64,000 nt of DNA, taken from Tolypocladium sp. Sup5 PDA-1. Taxonomy: Eukaryota; Ascomycota; Sordariomycetes; Hypocreales; Ophiocordycipitaceae. Within the stretch, counting starts at the first letter, position 1. Each line of letters opens with the position of its first letter. Location: positions 930,001 through 994,000 of the forward strand of contig JPHH03000005.1 of assembly GCA_000750105.3 (NCBI GenBank). Reading direction: 5' to 3'. The translations under genes and the position numbers were made by a program. Of the stretch, positions 33,494 through 44,101 are shown one piece after another. The notes under the pieces were generated by a model. It worked only from the letters and a program-made list of their open reading frames with translations, was not told the DNA's origin and made no database searches.

Positions 33494-34482
33494 AGAGCTT
33501 TCTAGTTTTCCACGCCGGCGTGGGAAGGATGTTCATTAGACGGTACAAGTCCGGCCACGGCGTTGGGAGGAATACCAGGGAGGGTGATGCATCGCGACGG
33601 AAGCTAGAGGCTTAGCAACTGTCCCCGGGGGGGGAGGGGGGGAGGAAAACACTGGCTGCGACGATGATTTGAGAATGGCGAAGGCGCAACACGGTTTAGG
33701 TATATGGCAGGCGGCAAGGCTGCTTTCCGCGATCATCTTGGTCTGAAATTTGAACCCGCTCAGCATCAGAGCATGCTGAGCGAAACACCTGATTTCCCTT
33801 TGCCGTTTTTGGGACTCTTCCTCGACTCCGTATGGGCTGCTGCGTGTGTAACTGTCGACAGGGTCGGTGCAGTATCCGTCTATATGGCAGAGACAGACAA
33901 CACGTATATCCTGACAAGGGGGACTCTAAGTGACACTTGTGAGACTGACGCTGGAGAGCAGCCGGCTACTTCATGTTGGGTAGCACAGCAGCCACATAGA
34001 ATTTGTTCCAGGAGGATCGCCTGGTCCAGACAGGTTCAGCCCCATCGCCACTCATCTCTAGCAACGTTCCAGAACACCTGGCAGAACTACACTGTCCACG
34101 CTGTACCAGCGACGACTTAGCGATATGGCCCTGTATGCAGCCTCCGGCTGCCCGCAGACTGTCAAGCCTGAAGAGCCTATGAGTCTTTGACTACCGTCCG
34201 CCAATGACAGTGCGCGAATTGCCCTCCCGCCGAAGTCGGCCGCGTCCAGCGGTTTTAGCCTTTGCCGCAAAATACCGTGGTGGGTTATCGCGTCCAGATG
34301 CTGGGCTGTTATCAGTGCTCGCCCCAGTTTTCAAAGGCGGCCACCACCACCGCTTTCCTTGACTCATGCTCCTCGACCTTGGATTTTTGCTGGACCTCGC
34401 CCGACCGACCTCTCTTCTCCTTCTCTCCTCCGTAATACTCTGTATAGCTTCGAGAGCTGGTCACTGAAGCACTGCAGCAACC
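33494..34482. other. Intergenic region UBC9 / asparagine synthetase
   Basis: 989 bp. It includes a G-rich run near 33628-33643. No gene seen; the right part must be the promoter of the asparagine synthetase gene. Confidence 0.5.
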
Positions 34483-36726
34483 ATGTGTGGAATCTTTGCC
34501 TGCTACCGGTGAGTAGCGCTGACTCCCTTTGCATGCCCTAAAAAGTTTTGGAGGGGCAATCCGATCGGCGGCACCCCGCCATCGCTATCACCGCTGGTGA
34601 GCAAGACTGACCGTGACGAAGTCATCCCGACGTCCAAAAGTTCAAGCCAACCGCGCTTCGCCTTTCGAAGCAGTATGTATTGCCCTCGATCCTCTGCATG
34701 CATAGGCATTGACCCGACTTCCGCAGGGTTCGGCATCGTGGCCCTGATTGGAGTGAGTTCTGAGTCACGCGAGAGCTGGTCGACGGCGATACTAAACGTT
34801 CTTGTGTGAATAGGCGGAAGCATCATCTCCAACAACACAAGTAGGTCAATTAGTCGTGAGGGCGGTTGGAATTACGTGTCTGACTTCCTCCCGCAGTCCT
34901 TTGCCATGAGCGACTCAGTATCGTTGGTGTTGGTAAGTTGGAGCTCCTGCGCCGTCGCAGTACCCAGCGCTGACCCGAACACAGACTCGGGCGCCCAGCC
35001 TCTGACCAACGCCGACGAGTCGCTTGTCCTCGCCGTCAACGGTGAAATCTACAACCACCGTCTGATCCGAAAGCACTTGAAAGAGTCGTACCACTTCAAG
35101 ACGCACTCCGACTGCGAGGTCATCATTCCTCTGGTTCGTTCCCCTCCAGCGAGTCACAATATGCGGACATGATGCTCACCTCGACGTTTCAAGTACATGC
35201 AATATGGCCTCGACGCCCCTAGCCACCTCGACGGCATGTTCTCCTTTGTCCTGTACGACAAGAACCAGGACCGCATCATCGCCGCGCGAGACCCGATCGG
35301 CATCACCACCTTCTACCAGGGTTGGTCGTGGAAGGAGCCCGGCACCGTCTACTTTGCCTCCGAGCTCAAGTGCCTGCACACCGTCTGCGACAAGATTGTG
35401 GCCTTCCCCCCTGGCCACATCTACGACTCCAAGATCGGCGAGACGACCCGATACTTTAAGCCTTCGTGGTGGGATCCTACCAACGTCCCCTCGACCCCGC
35501 TCGACTACAAGGTGCTCCGAGAGGCGCTGGAGAAGTCAGTGAGGAAGAGGCTCATGGCTGAGGTGCCCTACGGTGTGCTGCTGTCAGGTGGCCTGGACTC
35601 GAGCTTGATCGCTGCCATTGCTCAGCGGGAGACTCTGCGCCTGAGGCAAAAGGCCCTGGAGGCCAACGGAGGTGTTAAACCGGAGGGCAACGCGGACCTC
35701 GGGGAGGGCCTTGTTGGTATCGACGACGATAACAACCTTGAGACTCTGACGTACCTGCCGCAGCTCAACTCCTTCTCTATTGGCCTTCCCGGATCCCCCG
35801 ACAACAAGGCGGCTATGGAAGTTGCCAAGTTCCTCGGCACCAAGCACCACGTCATGACTTTCACCATTGAGGACGGCCTCAACGCTCTGTCGGACGTCAT
35901 CTACCACCTCGAGACGTACGACGTCACCACCATTCGCGCGTCGACGCCCATGTATCTCTTGTCTCGCAAGATCAAGGCCATGGGCATCAAGATGGTGCTC
36001 AGTGGAGAGGGCAGCGACGAGATATTTGGCGGCTACCTGTACTTCCACGCCGCGCCTGACAAGAAGGAATTCCACGAGGAGACTGTTCGCCGCGTTAAGA
36101 ACCTGCACCTGGCTGACTGCCTGCGCGCCAACAAGTCGACCTCGGCCTGGGGCCTCGAGGCCCGAGTGCCGTTCCTGGACAAGGACGTGCGTTGACCAAA
36201 CCCTGCTGCCAGCTCCACGACTAATTGACGTGATATTAGTTCCTCGAGACATCCATGAACATTGATCCCCAGGAAAAAATGATCACCAAGGACAGACTCG
36301 AGAAGTACATCCTCCGCAAGGCGTTTGATACGAGTGACGAGCCGGGCACCGAGGCGTACCTGCCCGAATCGATCCTGTGGAGACAAAAGGAGCAGTTCTC
36401 GGACGGCGTCGGATACGGGTGGATCGATGCCCTCAAGGACAACGCCGAGCTGCACGTTACAGAGGACATGATGAAGAACCCAAAGCCGGAATGGGGCAAC
36501 GACATTCCCGACACTAAGGAAGCGTACTGGTACCGTCTGATGTTTGACGAGCACTTCCCCCCGTCGTGCGCGTCAACTGTCATGCGCTGGGCGCCGACGT
36601 GGTCGAAGCAGTCGGACCCCAGTGGCAGGTTTGTTTCACCAAGACAGTGCGAGTTGTCGATTGATGCTGACTGACGTATGCAGAGCTATCGCGACGCATG
36701 TTGCCAAGTACGACAGCGCCGCTTAG
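34483..36726 (+). CDS. Asparagine synthetase, glutamine-hydrolysing
   Basis: Makes asparagine from aspartate, glutamine and ATP in the cytosol. Exons: 34483-34508, 34622-34672, 34727-34752, 34814-34840, 34897-34932, 34985-35133, 35194-36186, 36240-36628, 36684-36726; 579 aa. The N-terminal glutaminase starts Met-Cys-Gly-Ile-Phe, where Cys2 is the nucleophile after Met removal; its next blocks, RHPDVQKFKPTALRLS, VRHRGPDWSGSIISNN and CHERLSIVGVDSGAQPL, come from very small exons. The synthetase domain has the ATP-pyrophosphatase loop SGGLDSS (about 236-242) and SGEGSDEIFGGY. The chain ends in HVAKYDSAA. All nine exons keep frame, so the gene looks intact. Corresponds to yeast Asn1/Asn2. Confidence 0.96.
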
Positions 36727-37668
36727 AGAAAAGGGGCGACCGGCTCGCAGGAGCTTGGGGTACAAAAAGTTCTTGTCAGGTTGGGCGACGGGCATTTGAA
36801 GGATCCCGGACAATTTGCGGTTTGGATAGCCAAGGACTCAAGATGGCGTCTCTGGTCTTTGAGATTGGCGATATAGACAATGGACATGTTCAGGTCAGCC
36901 TACTAAGGTTCAGTTTGTGTGAGGATACAGGCGCAGTAGCTCGCACGAGCCCTTTTATTACTTTCAGGCCTTTCAAGACGCATGAATCTGGAGCGCGGAG
37001 AAGCAATCACGATGCTAGTCCTCGGTGATTATGCAATTCATGCGTAGAGGCCAAAATAGGCTGCGCAGGGATCGATGTGTCATGCACGAACATATGGGGC
37101 CTCGAGGAGGTGCACGACGCGGAGCGCATGATGAGCCTCGGGAAATGGTTCATTCGAAGTGCCTTCTGGAGAACGGTCGTCTGGTGGCGGAGGTCACAGG
37201 AACACACGGACAACACCCTCCTGCGAACCACGACATGAGCAAATGCCCACCACCGCCTCATTTCCCCGTCGGCCATCGTGGCAGGACGCCAAGGACCCTA
37301 GCATATGGCCCACGTGGACACTGTTAGCTAACAGACCGCGGCTGTGGACGCCTCAGGCCAATTTTCGCGGGTGAAACTGAACCTCTGCCACGGCCTTCAG
37401 TGGAGCGGCTCAGTGCTGAGCGAACACTCTCACAGCGCGCGCAGCGCCCGGCCCGACATCAGCCGAGCGCTGGTGGGTGCCCCAACAACGTTGCGACAGC
37501 GCGAGGGCCAATCAGCTGCCCGCCCAAAACAATTTCCCTCGCTCTGCCCCCGACCCCGAAAGCTTCCACCACCTCACCTCATCCTCCTCCGCCAGTCAAT
37601 CTCCTGATACCTGCCAAACTCGCTCATCCACAAGCCTCATCGCCGAAGCCTCCTTCCCATCCGTCAAG
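36727..37668. promoter_or_regulatory. Upstream region of mitochondrial porin gene
   Basis: 942 bp without a gene. A CCAAT box lies at 37508-37512, about 157 bp before the start codon, followed by a pyrimidine-rich leader. Confidence 0.45.
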
Positions 37669-39066
37669 ATGTCTGTCCCCGCCTTCGCCGATATTGCCAA
37701 GCCGGCAAACGACGTACGTCCCCTTTGTCCCGCGCTCCCTGACCGAGCTCTAGCAGCTTCGAGCTCGGTCGGCATTGCGTGATGATGGCGATGGAAGCGC
37801 TGACTTGGTGTTCTCTCGTGCGGAATTGCAGCTCCTCAACAAGGACTTCTACCACCTGTCCGCCACGACCTTCGAGTTCAAGGACACCGCCCCCAATGGC
37901 GTCGCCTTCAAGGTCACTGGCAAGTCGAGCCACGAGAAGGCCACCTCTGCTGCTGTGAGTTTGCCCGACTGCCTAGTCGCGCACGGCGCCGACGCGACGC
38001 CTGCGCCGCGATGCGTCGCGCTTCGCCTCGGATAACATGCTGACGACCTGGCGTTTTGCGCTCGTGCAGATTGAGGGAAAATACACCGACAAGCCTACCG
38101 GTACATCCCCCCGCCCAAAACGACCTCCTCGTCCTCCCAACGGGGGACGGCGAGGTCGCAACTCACCAACCTCCCTCAGTGTCTCGCGAATACTCGGCCG
38201 CGGCACCGGCTGGCCGCTCGAGTTCGCAGTGCTCATCCAACCCGGCTACGCACAGCTGCTAATGTGGTATACGCGCACAGGCCTGACCCTCACGCAGACG
38301 TGGAACACCGCCAACGCCCTCGACACCAAGCTCGAGGTCAGCGACTCGCTCGCCAAGGGCCTCAAGCTCGAGGGTCTCTTCAACTTCCTGCCCGCCACCG
38401 CCGCCAAGGGCGCCAAGTTCAACCTCATGTTCAAGCAGCCCGGCTTCCACGGCCGCGCCTTCTTTGACCTTCTCAAGGGCCCTACCGCCAACGTCGATGC
38501 CGTCGTCGGCGACGAGGGCTTCCTGGCCGGTGCTAGCGCTGGCTACGACGTCAACAAGGCTGCTGTCACCGCCTACAGCGCCGCCGTCGGCTATGCTGCT
38601 CCTCAGTACAGCGCCGCCATCACCGCCACGGACAACCTGAGTGTCTTTGCTGCCTCTTACTACCACAAGGTCAACAGCCAGGTCGAGGCCGGTGCCAAGG
38701 CCACCTGGAACTCCAAGACGGGCAACACTGTCGGCCTCGAGGTCGCCAGCAAGTACCGCATCGACCCTGTCTCATTTGCCAAGGTTTGATCCGCCCCTTT
38801 ATATCGTCCGGCGCGCTTGTCGTCACTTGTCGCTGTTGCTCACATGTTTCGCTCCACAGGTCAAGATCAACGACCGCGGCATCGCTGCTCTCGCCTACAA
38901 CGTTCTCCTCCGCGAGGGCGTCACCCTGGGTCTCGGTGGCTCTTTCGACACCCAGAAGCTCGACCAGGCTACCCACAAGGTACGTGACCATATCGCCAAA
39001 CTACCGAGTCGGAGGCGCAGCTAACATTTCTTGCAGCTCGGCGCCAGCTTCACCTTTGAGGGTTAA
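37669..39066 (+). CDS. por1: Mitochondrial outer-membrane porin (VDAC)
   Basis: Beta-barrel channel for metabolites in the outer mitochondrial membrane. Exons: 37669-37713, 37832-37954, 38070-38100, 38281-38783, 38860-38979, 39037-39066; 283 aa, the standard VDAC length. It begins MSVPAFADIAKPANDLLNKDFYH, the N-terminal helix, and continues with alternating beta strands; GLTLTQTWNTANALDTKLEV and the eukaryotic porin signature region near YKIDPVSFAKVKI-type sequence (here YRIDPVSFAKVKIND) are assembled across junctions. The C-terminal strand is LGASFTFEG. Exon 3 is 31 nt. The longest intron is 180 nt (38101-38280), long for this window, and one donor is the unusual GTTTGA (38784). Confidence 0.96.
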
Positions 39067-39420
39067 GCAACTTGATACCTCGTCTTCTAGCAACCCCTCC
39101 CCCCCCGCCTCGCTAGAAGCACCTCTCCCCAACATAGCTGTTCTCGCGCGCAGCTGCTGTACCGTACTAGATCTTTTGCATTGGGGTGGCCCACTCTTTA
39201 TGTAGATGTATGAAAAGTCAGAAGTCAATCTGGGGATGTTATCTGCGTGAATAAATGATACTACGATCCGTCTGCCCGTGTCTATTTGTGTCTAGTTTCC
39301 AAACGCCTGTGATATATATACGTGTGTCTGTACGGCAAATACTCCGTCCAGTTTCTCCAAGCCAACCCATACGAGCCCAACTCGGTATACGCCAATAACC
39401 CAATCTGCTGCATGCAACAC
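39067..39420. other. Convergent 3' intergenic region
   Basis: 354 bp between porin and J-protein gene ends, with a C-run near 39100-39108. Nothing else seen. Confidence 0.6.
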
Positions 39421-40416
39421 TTAGTACTCGCGCTCCCTTTTCCGCCGCTCCAGCCGCATAAACTGCAGGTATACAAAGGGGGCGAGGAACGTGGCGCCGA
39501 GGATGCCCGCGACGATGAGGAAGTGCCCCGCGAGGCTCGTCTGGGGCTCGAACTCGACGTCGTCGTCGCCGACGGCGCGACGGGCACGCTGCCAGCGCCG
39601 ACGGTCCTCGCGCTGGTGCGTCCGCGTATGGCCCTCGCGGTCAAAGTGCGGAGCGGCGGCGTCGTCGGCGTGATGGAAGGGCGAGGAGCCGGGGCCCATG
39701 CCGGGGCTGGCGCTCTCCCTCTCCCGCGCGGTCCATGGGTTCTGGTGTGTGGTGTGCGAAGAAGATGAAGAAGAGGAGCCGGTGGACTCGTCGTGCGCGG
39801 CGCGGCGCTTATCGGCGTGGGCGCCCCAGCCGCCGCTGCGGTAGAAGCTGGGCGGGGGCCCGCGGAAGGTGCCTCTCCGCCTGCTGAGGCCGGAGGGGGC
39901 GCGCCCCCCCGCGGGGTTATGCGTGCTGGAGTAGGAGCCGTGACGCGGCGCGGCCTGATGCGGGTGGTGGTGCAGGCGGAGGACGTCGCGGTCGTAGGCG
40001 GCGCGGCGGGAGGGGTCGGAGAGCAGGGCGTAGGACTCGGAGAGGAGGGCGAAGGTGTGCGCGGCGGTTGGGTCGGAGGGGTTGGCGTCGGGGTGGTGGC
40101 TTTTGGAGAGGGCGTAGAAGGATCTGAGGCGGTCAGCACAGGTTCACAGGGGAGTCGTGATGTCTGTCTGGTGTTGACGGGACGTCTCGGTGTCGCCACG
40201 CCACGCGAAGACGGGCATTGAGGTACGTAAAGGGGATACAAGGTAGCAGACTCACTTTTTAATCTCCGCGGGCGAGGCGTCGTGCCGCACCCTCAGCCTC
40301 TCGTAGTGGCTCTTTGCCGCGCCGCCATCGTGTCGCAGCTGTCGCGTGGCGTGGAAGCAACGCAGGAGCGCCGGTCGGCGGGTGAGGACAGGGACGGGGA
40401 CAGGAAGGAGCGGCAT
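39421..40416 (-). CDS. DnaJ-domain protein with C-terminal membrane segment
   Basis: Predicted Hsp70 co-chaperone. Exons (minus): 40416-40256 and 40123-39421; 287 aa. The J domain occupies about residues 30-100, starting SHYERLRVRHDASPAEIKKSF; the HPD tripeptide that triggers Hsp70 ATPase is present (SHHPDANPSD), followed by FALLSESYALLSDPSRRAAYD. The middle is low-complexity (His/Ser/Arg-rich). One hydrophobic helix near the C-terminus (FLIVAGILGATFLAPFVYL) ends in a basic tail. The N-terminus is Arg/Pro-rich without acids, which could target mitochondria; this is inference. The intron (132 nt) splits the J domain. The start is the first Met that leaves a normal J domain. Confidence 0.82.
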
Positions 40417-40849
40417 GCCTCGTGCTGCGGCATCACGGCGCGGTGGTGGGCGGAGCTGGCGAGGGTGAGGCTTCCGTGGTCGTGTGAGGGTTGAGGTTTG
40501 AGGGTGGTGATGTAATGGCGGCGGTTGGAGGTCGGAGACCGATTGGGGTGGGGTCGGGAGACGCGCGCAGACGACCAACGATGCAGCCATGCAATAGACA
40601 TGCCAATGCAAACCGATAAACGAATTATAGCAGAGGGATTTCCATGTGGTTGGAGCAAATAGGTAGCTCTATCGATGCGGCTCCTGTATATCATGTATAA
40701 CGTACACCGGGACCCCAATGCTCTATGCTCATCAACCCGTCTATAGATGCACCCCGAGTAACATGTCGTCTCTGCCCGTACATCATACCATCTGGGCATC
40801 CAATATATACAACCCAGCATTCCGTGTTCTCCCAGAATATCGTTTATGA
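40417..40849. other. Intergenic region J protein / mannosidase
   Basis: 433 bp, the promoter side of the J-protein gene and the 3' side of the mannosidase gene. No gene seen. Confidence 0.5.
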
Positions 40850-42647
40850 TCAACTCTGCCCCGGCCGCCGCAGGGGATGCGCCTCCGTGTTGAGCACCCA
40901 CTCGTCCAGGTTAATCACGCCCTCGTCGTCAAAGATGAGGTAAAAGTACTTGACCGTCTCCGACAGCCAAAACGTCTATCACCAGTTAGCACCTCACACA
41001 CATTCCTGAACCCCTCAGGGGTTGATATAAAGGTCGGTTGAGAGATGAACGTACCTCCATTGAGTCGGCCTTCTTGCTCGAGTGCACCCGCACGTCCTCG
41101 ACCGACGCAAACGCCAGCTCCGTCTCTGTCTCGCGCACGATGCCCTCCCACATCCGCCACGCTGCGTCGCGCCACACCTGGTCGCCCGTGACGCGCCACA
41201 TGTAGAAGACGCTCTCGATGGCCTCGGGCCGCAGCATGTAGCGCGCGTCGCGCACGCGCACGAACCCACCGGGGAGGTCGCTGATGCGGCCTGCGGGGAA
41301 GGCCTGCTCGGCGTAGGCGCAGGGCCCGTCGAGGGCTTCGCAGGCCACCAGCTCGCTGATCTCGGGCATGATGTTTGTCGTGAACGAGTCGTACGCCCAC
41401 ACGCAGCCGGCGGCGAGGCGCGAGCCCAGGTTCACGTAGTCGTTGCGCGCGAGCAGCCGGCCCGCGAGGGCGTACGTGCCGCCGACGAAGCACGTCAGGT
41501 GTTGCATCTCAGGCGTCAGCGTGACCTTGTTCCCCGTCGCCCAATCGGCGTTACCCGCCATCAGGATGTTGTCGTCCTTGGGCGTCATCGGGCGGAACAA
41601 CAGGTTGTCGCGCGCGGCGTCGAGCGCCTTGACGGCCATATCTGCGTACTGCGGGTCGAGGCCGCCGAGCAGTGCGTGCATCTTGGGCAGGTACTCGTAC
41701 AGCGAGTCGGCGCCGGCGCCCATCGTGAAGACCTCGGCATCCATGGTCTCCTCGCGGTAGTTGATGATCTTCGGCCAGAGGCCCGGGATCTTGGTCTTGC
41801 CCTGGGAGCGATGGAAGAACTGCTTGATGCGCTCCGTGGCGTCGTAGTACTTGGCGTCGCCCGAGATCTGGCTGAGGCGCGTGAACTCGAGGCAAAGCGA
41901 GCCGCCGGCCGCGCCCGACATGCTCAGGTCGGCCGTCTGCGCGCCCATCTTGGCCTTTTCGTAGTCGAGCCAGTGCGACGGCAGGCGGTTGGGCGTGTCG
42001 AAGCCGGCGTAGAGGGCGTCGCCCAGCTCGACGGCCTTGGCCAGCAGGACTGGCTCGTGCGAGAGGTCGTAGGCGGCGAGCAGGCCGCCGAGGTAGCGGA
42101 TCGTCACCTCGAATAGGTTGACCGTCTTGCCGTCTCTGGTCTTGGACCAGTCGATGACGGCCACCTCCTTGACGGCCAGACGGAAATCGTCGTTGAGGCC
42201 CATGATCCACAGCGTGTCGAGCGCATCCACGAGCTGCGCCGACCACCCGGAGAAGGTCTGCTTGCCCTTGCCCGACAGCGGCATCAGCTCGTCCTTGGTC
42301 CACGCATGCCGCTTGTACGCCTCCCAGCTCTTGACAAAGGCCTTCTTGACGGCCGCCTTCCTAGCCGCGGCGATGTCGTCCTGGCGCTCCGCCTTGGCCC
42401 GCGCCTGGACCTTGGGGAAGGCCTTGGACTTGCCGGCCGGTAGCGGTTTCTGGTCGGCAACGGGGTGGAAGGGCGTGGCCTTGCTCCAGTCGTATCGGCT
42501 CGGGACGTAGCGCACGTTGCCGACGGTGGTCGCGGGCTTGGTGCCCGATCGGCCGCCGAAGCCGTGCCAGAGGACGACGGCGAGGACGACGAAGACGAGC
42601 AGCGCGATGTAGCGACGGCCGACTCGGCCCTGTATCTGGTTCACCAT
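40850..42647 (-). CDS. Class I alpha-1,2-mannosidase (GH47), type II membrane protein
   Basis: Trims alpha-1,2-mannose from N-glycans in the ER or Golgi. Exons (minus): 42647-41055 and 40975-40850; 572 aa. A single signal-anchor lies near the N-terminus (YIALLVFVVLAVVLWHG, residues about 13-29) after a short basic tail. GH47 landmarks: LVDALDTLWIMGL; MGAGADSLYEYL with an acidic catalytic residue region; RPEAIESVFYMWRVTG; and TFWLSETVKYFYLIFDD, created by the last exon. The start at 42647 (MVNQIQGRVGRRY) is preferred over an extended hydrophobic frame that begins at a non-ATG codon. Fungi carry several paralogues, so ER or Golgi location is undecided. Confidence 0.93.
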
Positions 42648-44101
42648 GACGAGTGGCGCATCGTCTGGAGGGCGCGCGACTCGCAGGAGGGGGAGGAGGA
42701 GGAGGAGGAAGCAAGAGAAGAGAAGCAAGGAAAAGGCAAGATTCAAGCGCAACGTAAGCCGTCTGTGTTCAATTTAAGAACGAGGACTCCGTAACAAGGC
42801 GAAAATCAAAAAGACCATCAGCCTCCCCCTCGCCTCCTCCTATCCTGGGCCCATGTCATGGCCTTGGCACCAAGAGCGGAGCGGGGGTGCGGTTGGTTTA
42901 TTACAGCGGGGACTGCCTTGACGATGGCAAGGATGGATGCTTGGATTGCCTCTGGATAAAATCATACTTTCAGCAGCGTCACAGCGCAATTGTTTACACT
43001 ATGTACTTCGTCGCAGGCGGTCGAATTTAGATGCCGCCACGCTCGGCGCTGTACACAAACCATCGAATTTAGCATTGAGACATGTCTTGTAGCTTAAAGT
43101 ATCCCAACAATAGGCCTTCAACCACGGAACGCAATCGGTGTGTGTGTCCAAGAATCAGCCTTCGGCGTCCACACGTGAAGATGCTGTACCGAAAGGGAAC
43201 CCCTGGGCTCAAATTAGGCCCGCCGTGGCTGACGCTGGCATCCTGTCGGATCCGCTGGGCTGAATCTTTGCGGGGGAGTCCAGGCCAACCCGTGAACAGG
43301 GGGGTTTAGGAGGCCCTGGCCTGAAGGCCTCATACCTTAATTATTCTCCGTGCTTGAAGCTCGTCTCGTCTTCACCAGGCACGCACACGCGACACGCCAC
43401 TTACATCGTCGGGAACAATATGTGAAGGTAATGTTAACGTTCCGTGTTGAATGAATGACTGTGGTCAGTTGTTTTTGTCTTTTCTACCTACTGCAAAGGA
43501 ATGACTTGGGGTCAGTCGAAATCAAGCTGCACCTGGGCTGCTCCAGAGGACACTCAGCTCTAGCACCACACATCATGGCATGCTTGCGTTGGCTAGCAAA
43601 GCCCCTGATGGTGCTGTCAAAGGTCTGCCTCGTGCCCATCATCATGCATGCCTCCGAGGGCAACCGTGGCCACCTCGATGGCCGCCAGTCCCCTCCCGTT
43701 TTGCCTCGCTCCCATCCAGCCTCTCAAAAGGCACCGTGTGCTCGCTGCGACGTCCAAAATTGCTGTCATTATCACAGGCCAGTTTGTCCCGGGCAGGCTG
43801 CGCATCTGATCATTCGCCTCGTCCAGGGAAGAGCAAGCTCAGTTCCCACTGGCCATGGGTCTTGATCGCGACATTCCTCCGCGTGAAGTCGTGCAGAACT
43901 GGCCACGACCGCGGGTCAGTGCGCCAGACGACTGCTCCTCCTCCGTCGCCGTCTCTGCTCACGCGCTCGCCCGGCAAACAGCCGCTGTGGCCTTCGCGTC
44001 AACGTCGTTCCGCGGGAGTTGTAGTTGCTTTAGCTAAGCTCGTGAGATGGCAAAGTTTTCTCGTCGTCTGCTCATGCATCCTGTTCAGCTCGTCTATGCA
44101 C
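42648..44101. other. Intergenic region mannosidase / UPF1
   Basis: 1454 bp. A gtacttcgt element is at 43003-43011. Open frames on the plus strand continue as antisense frames through UPF1 and are judged spurious. No gene seen. Confidence 0.5.

Noticed and set aside
41082..42116. 344-codon plus-strand frame
   Set aside because: Fully antisense to the GH47 mannosidase exon; His/Arg/Val-rich shadow without domain features.
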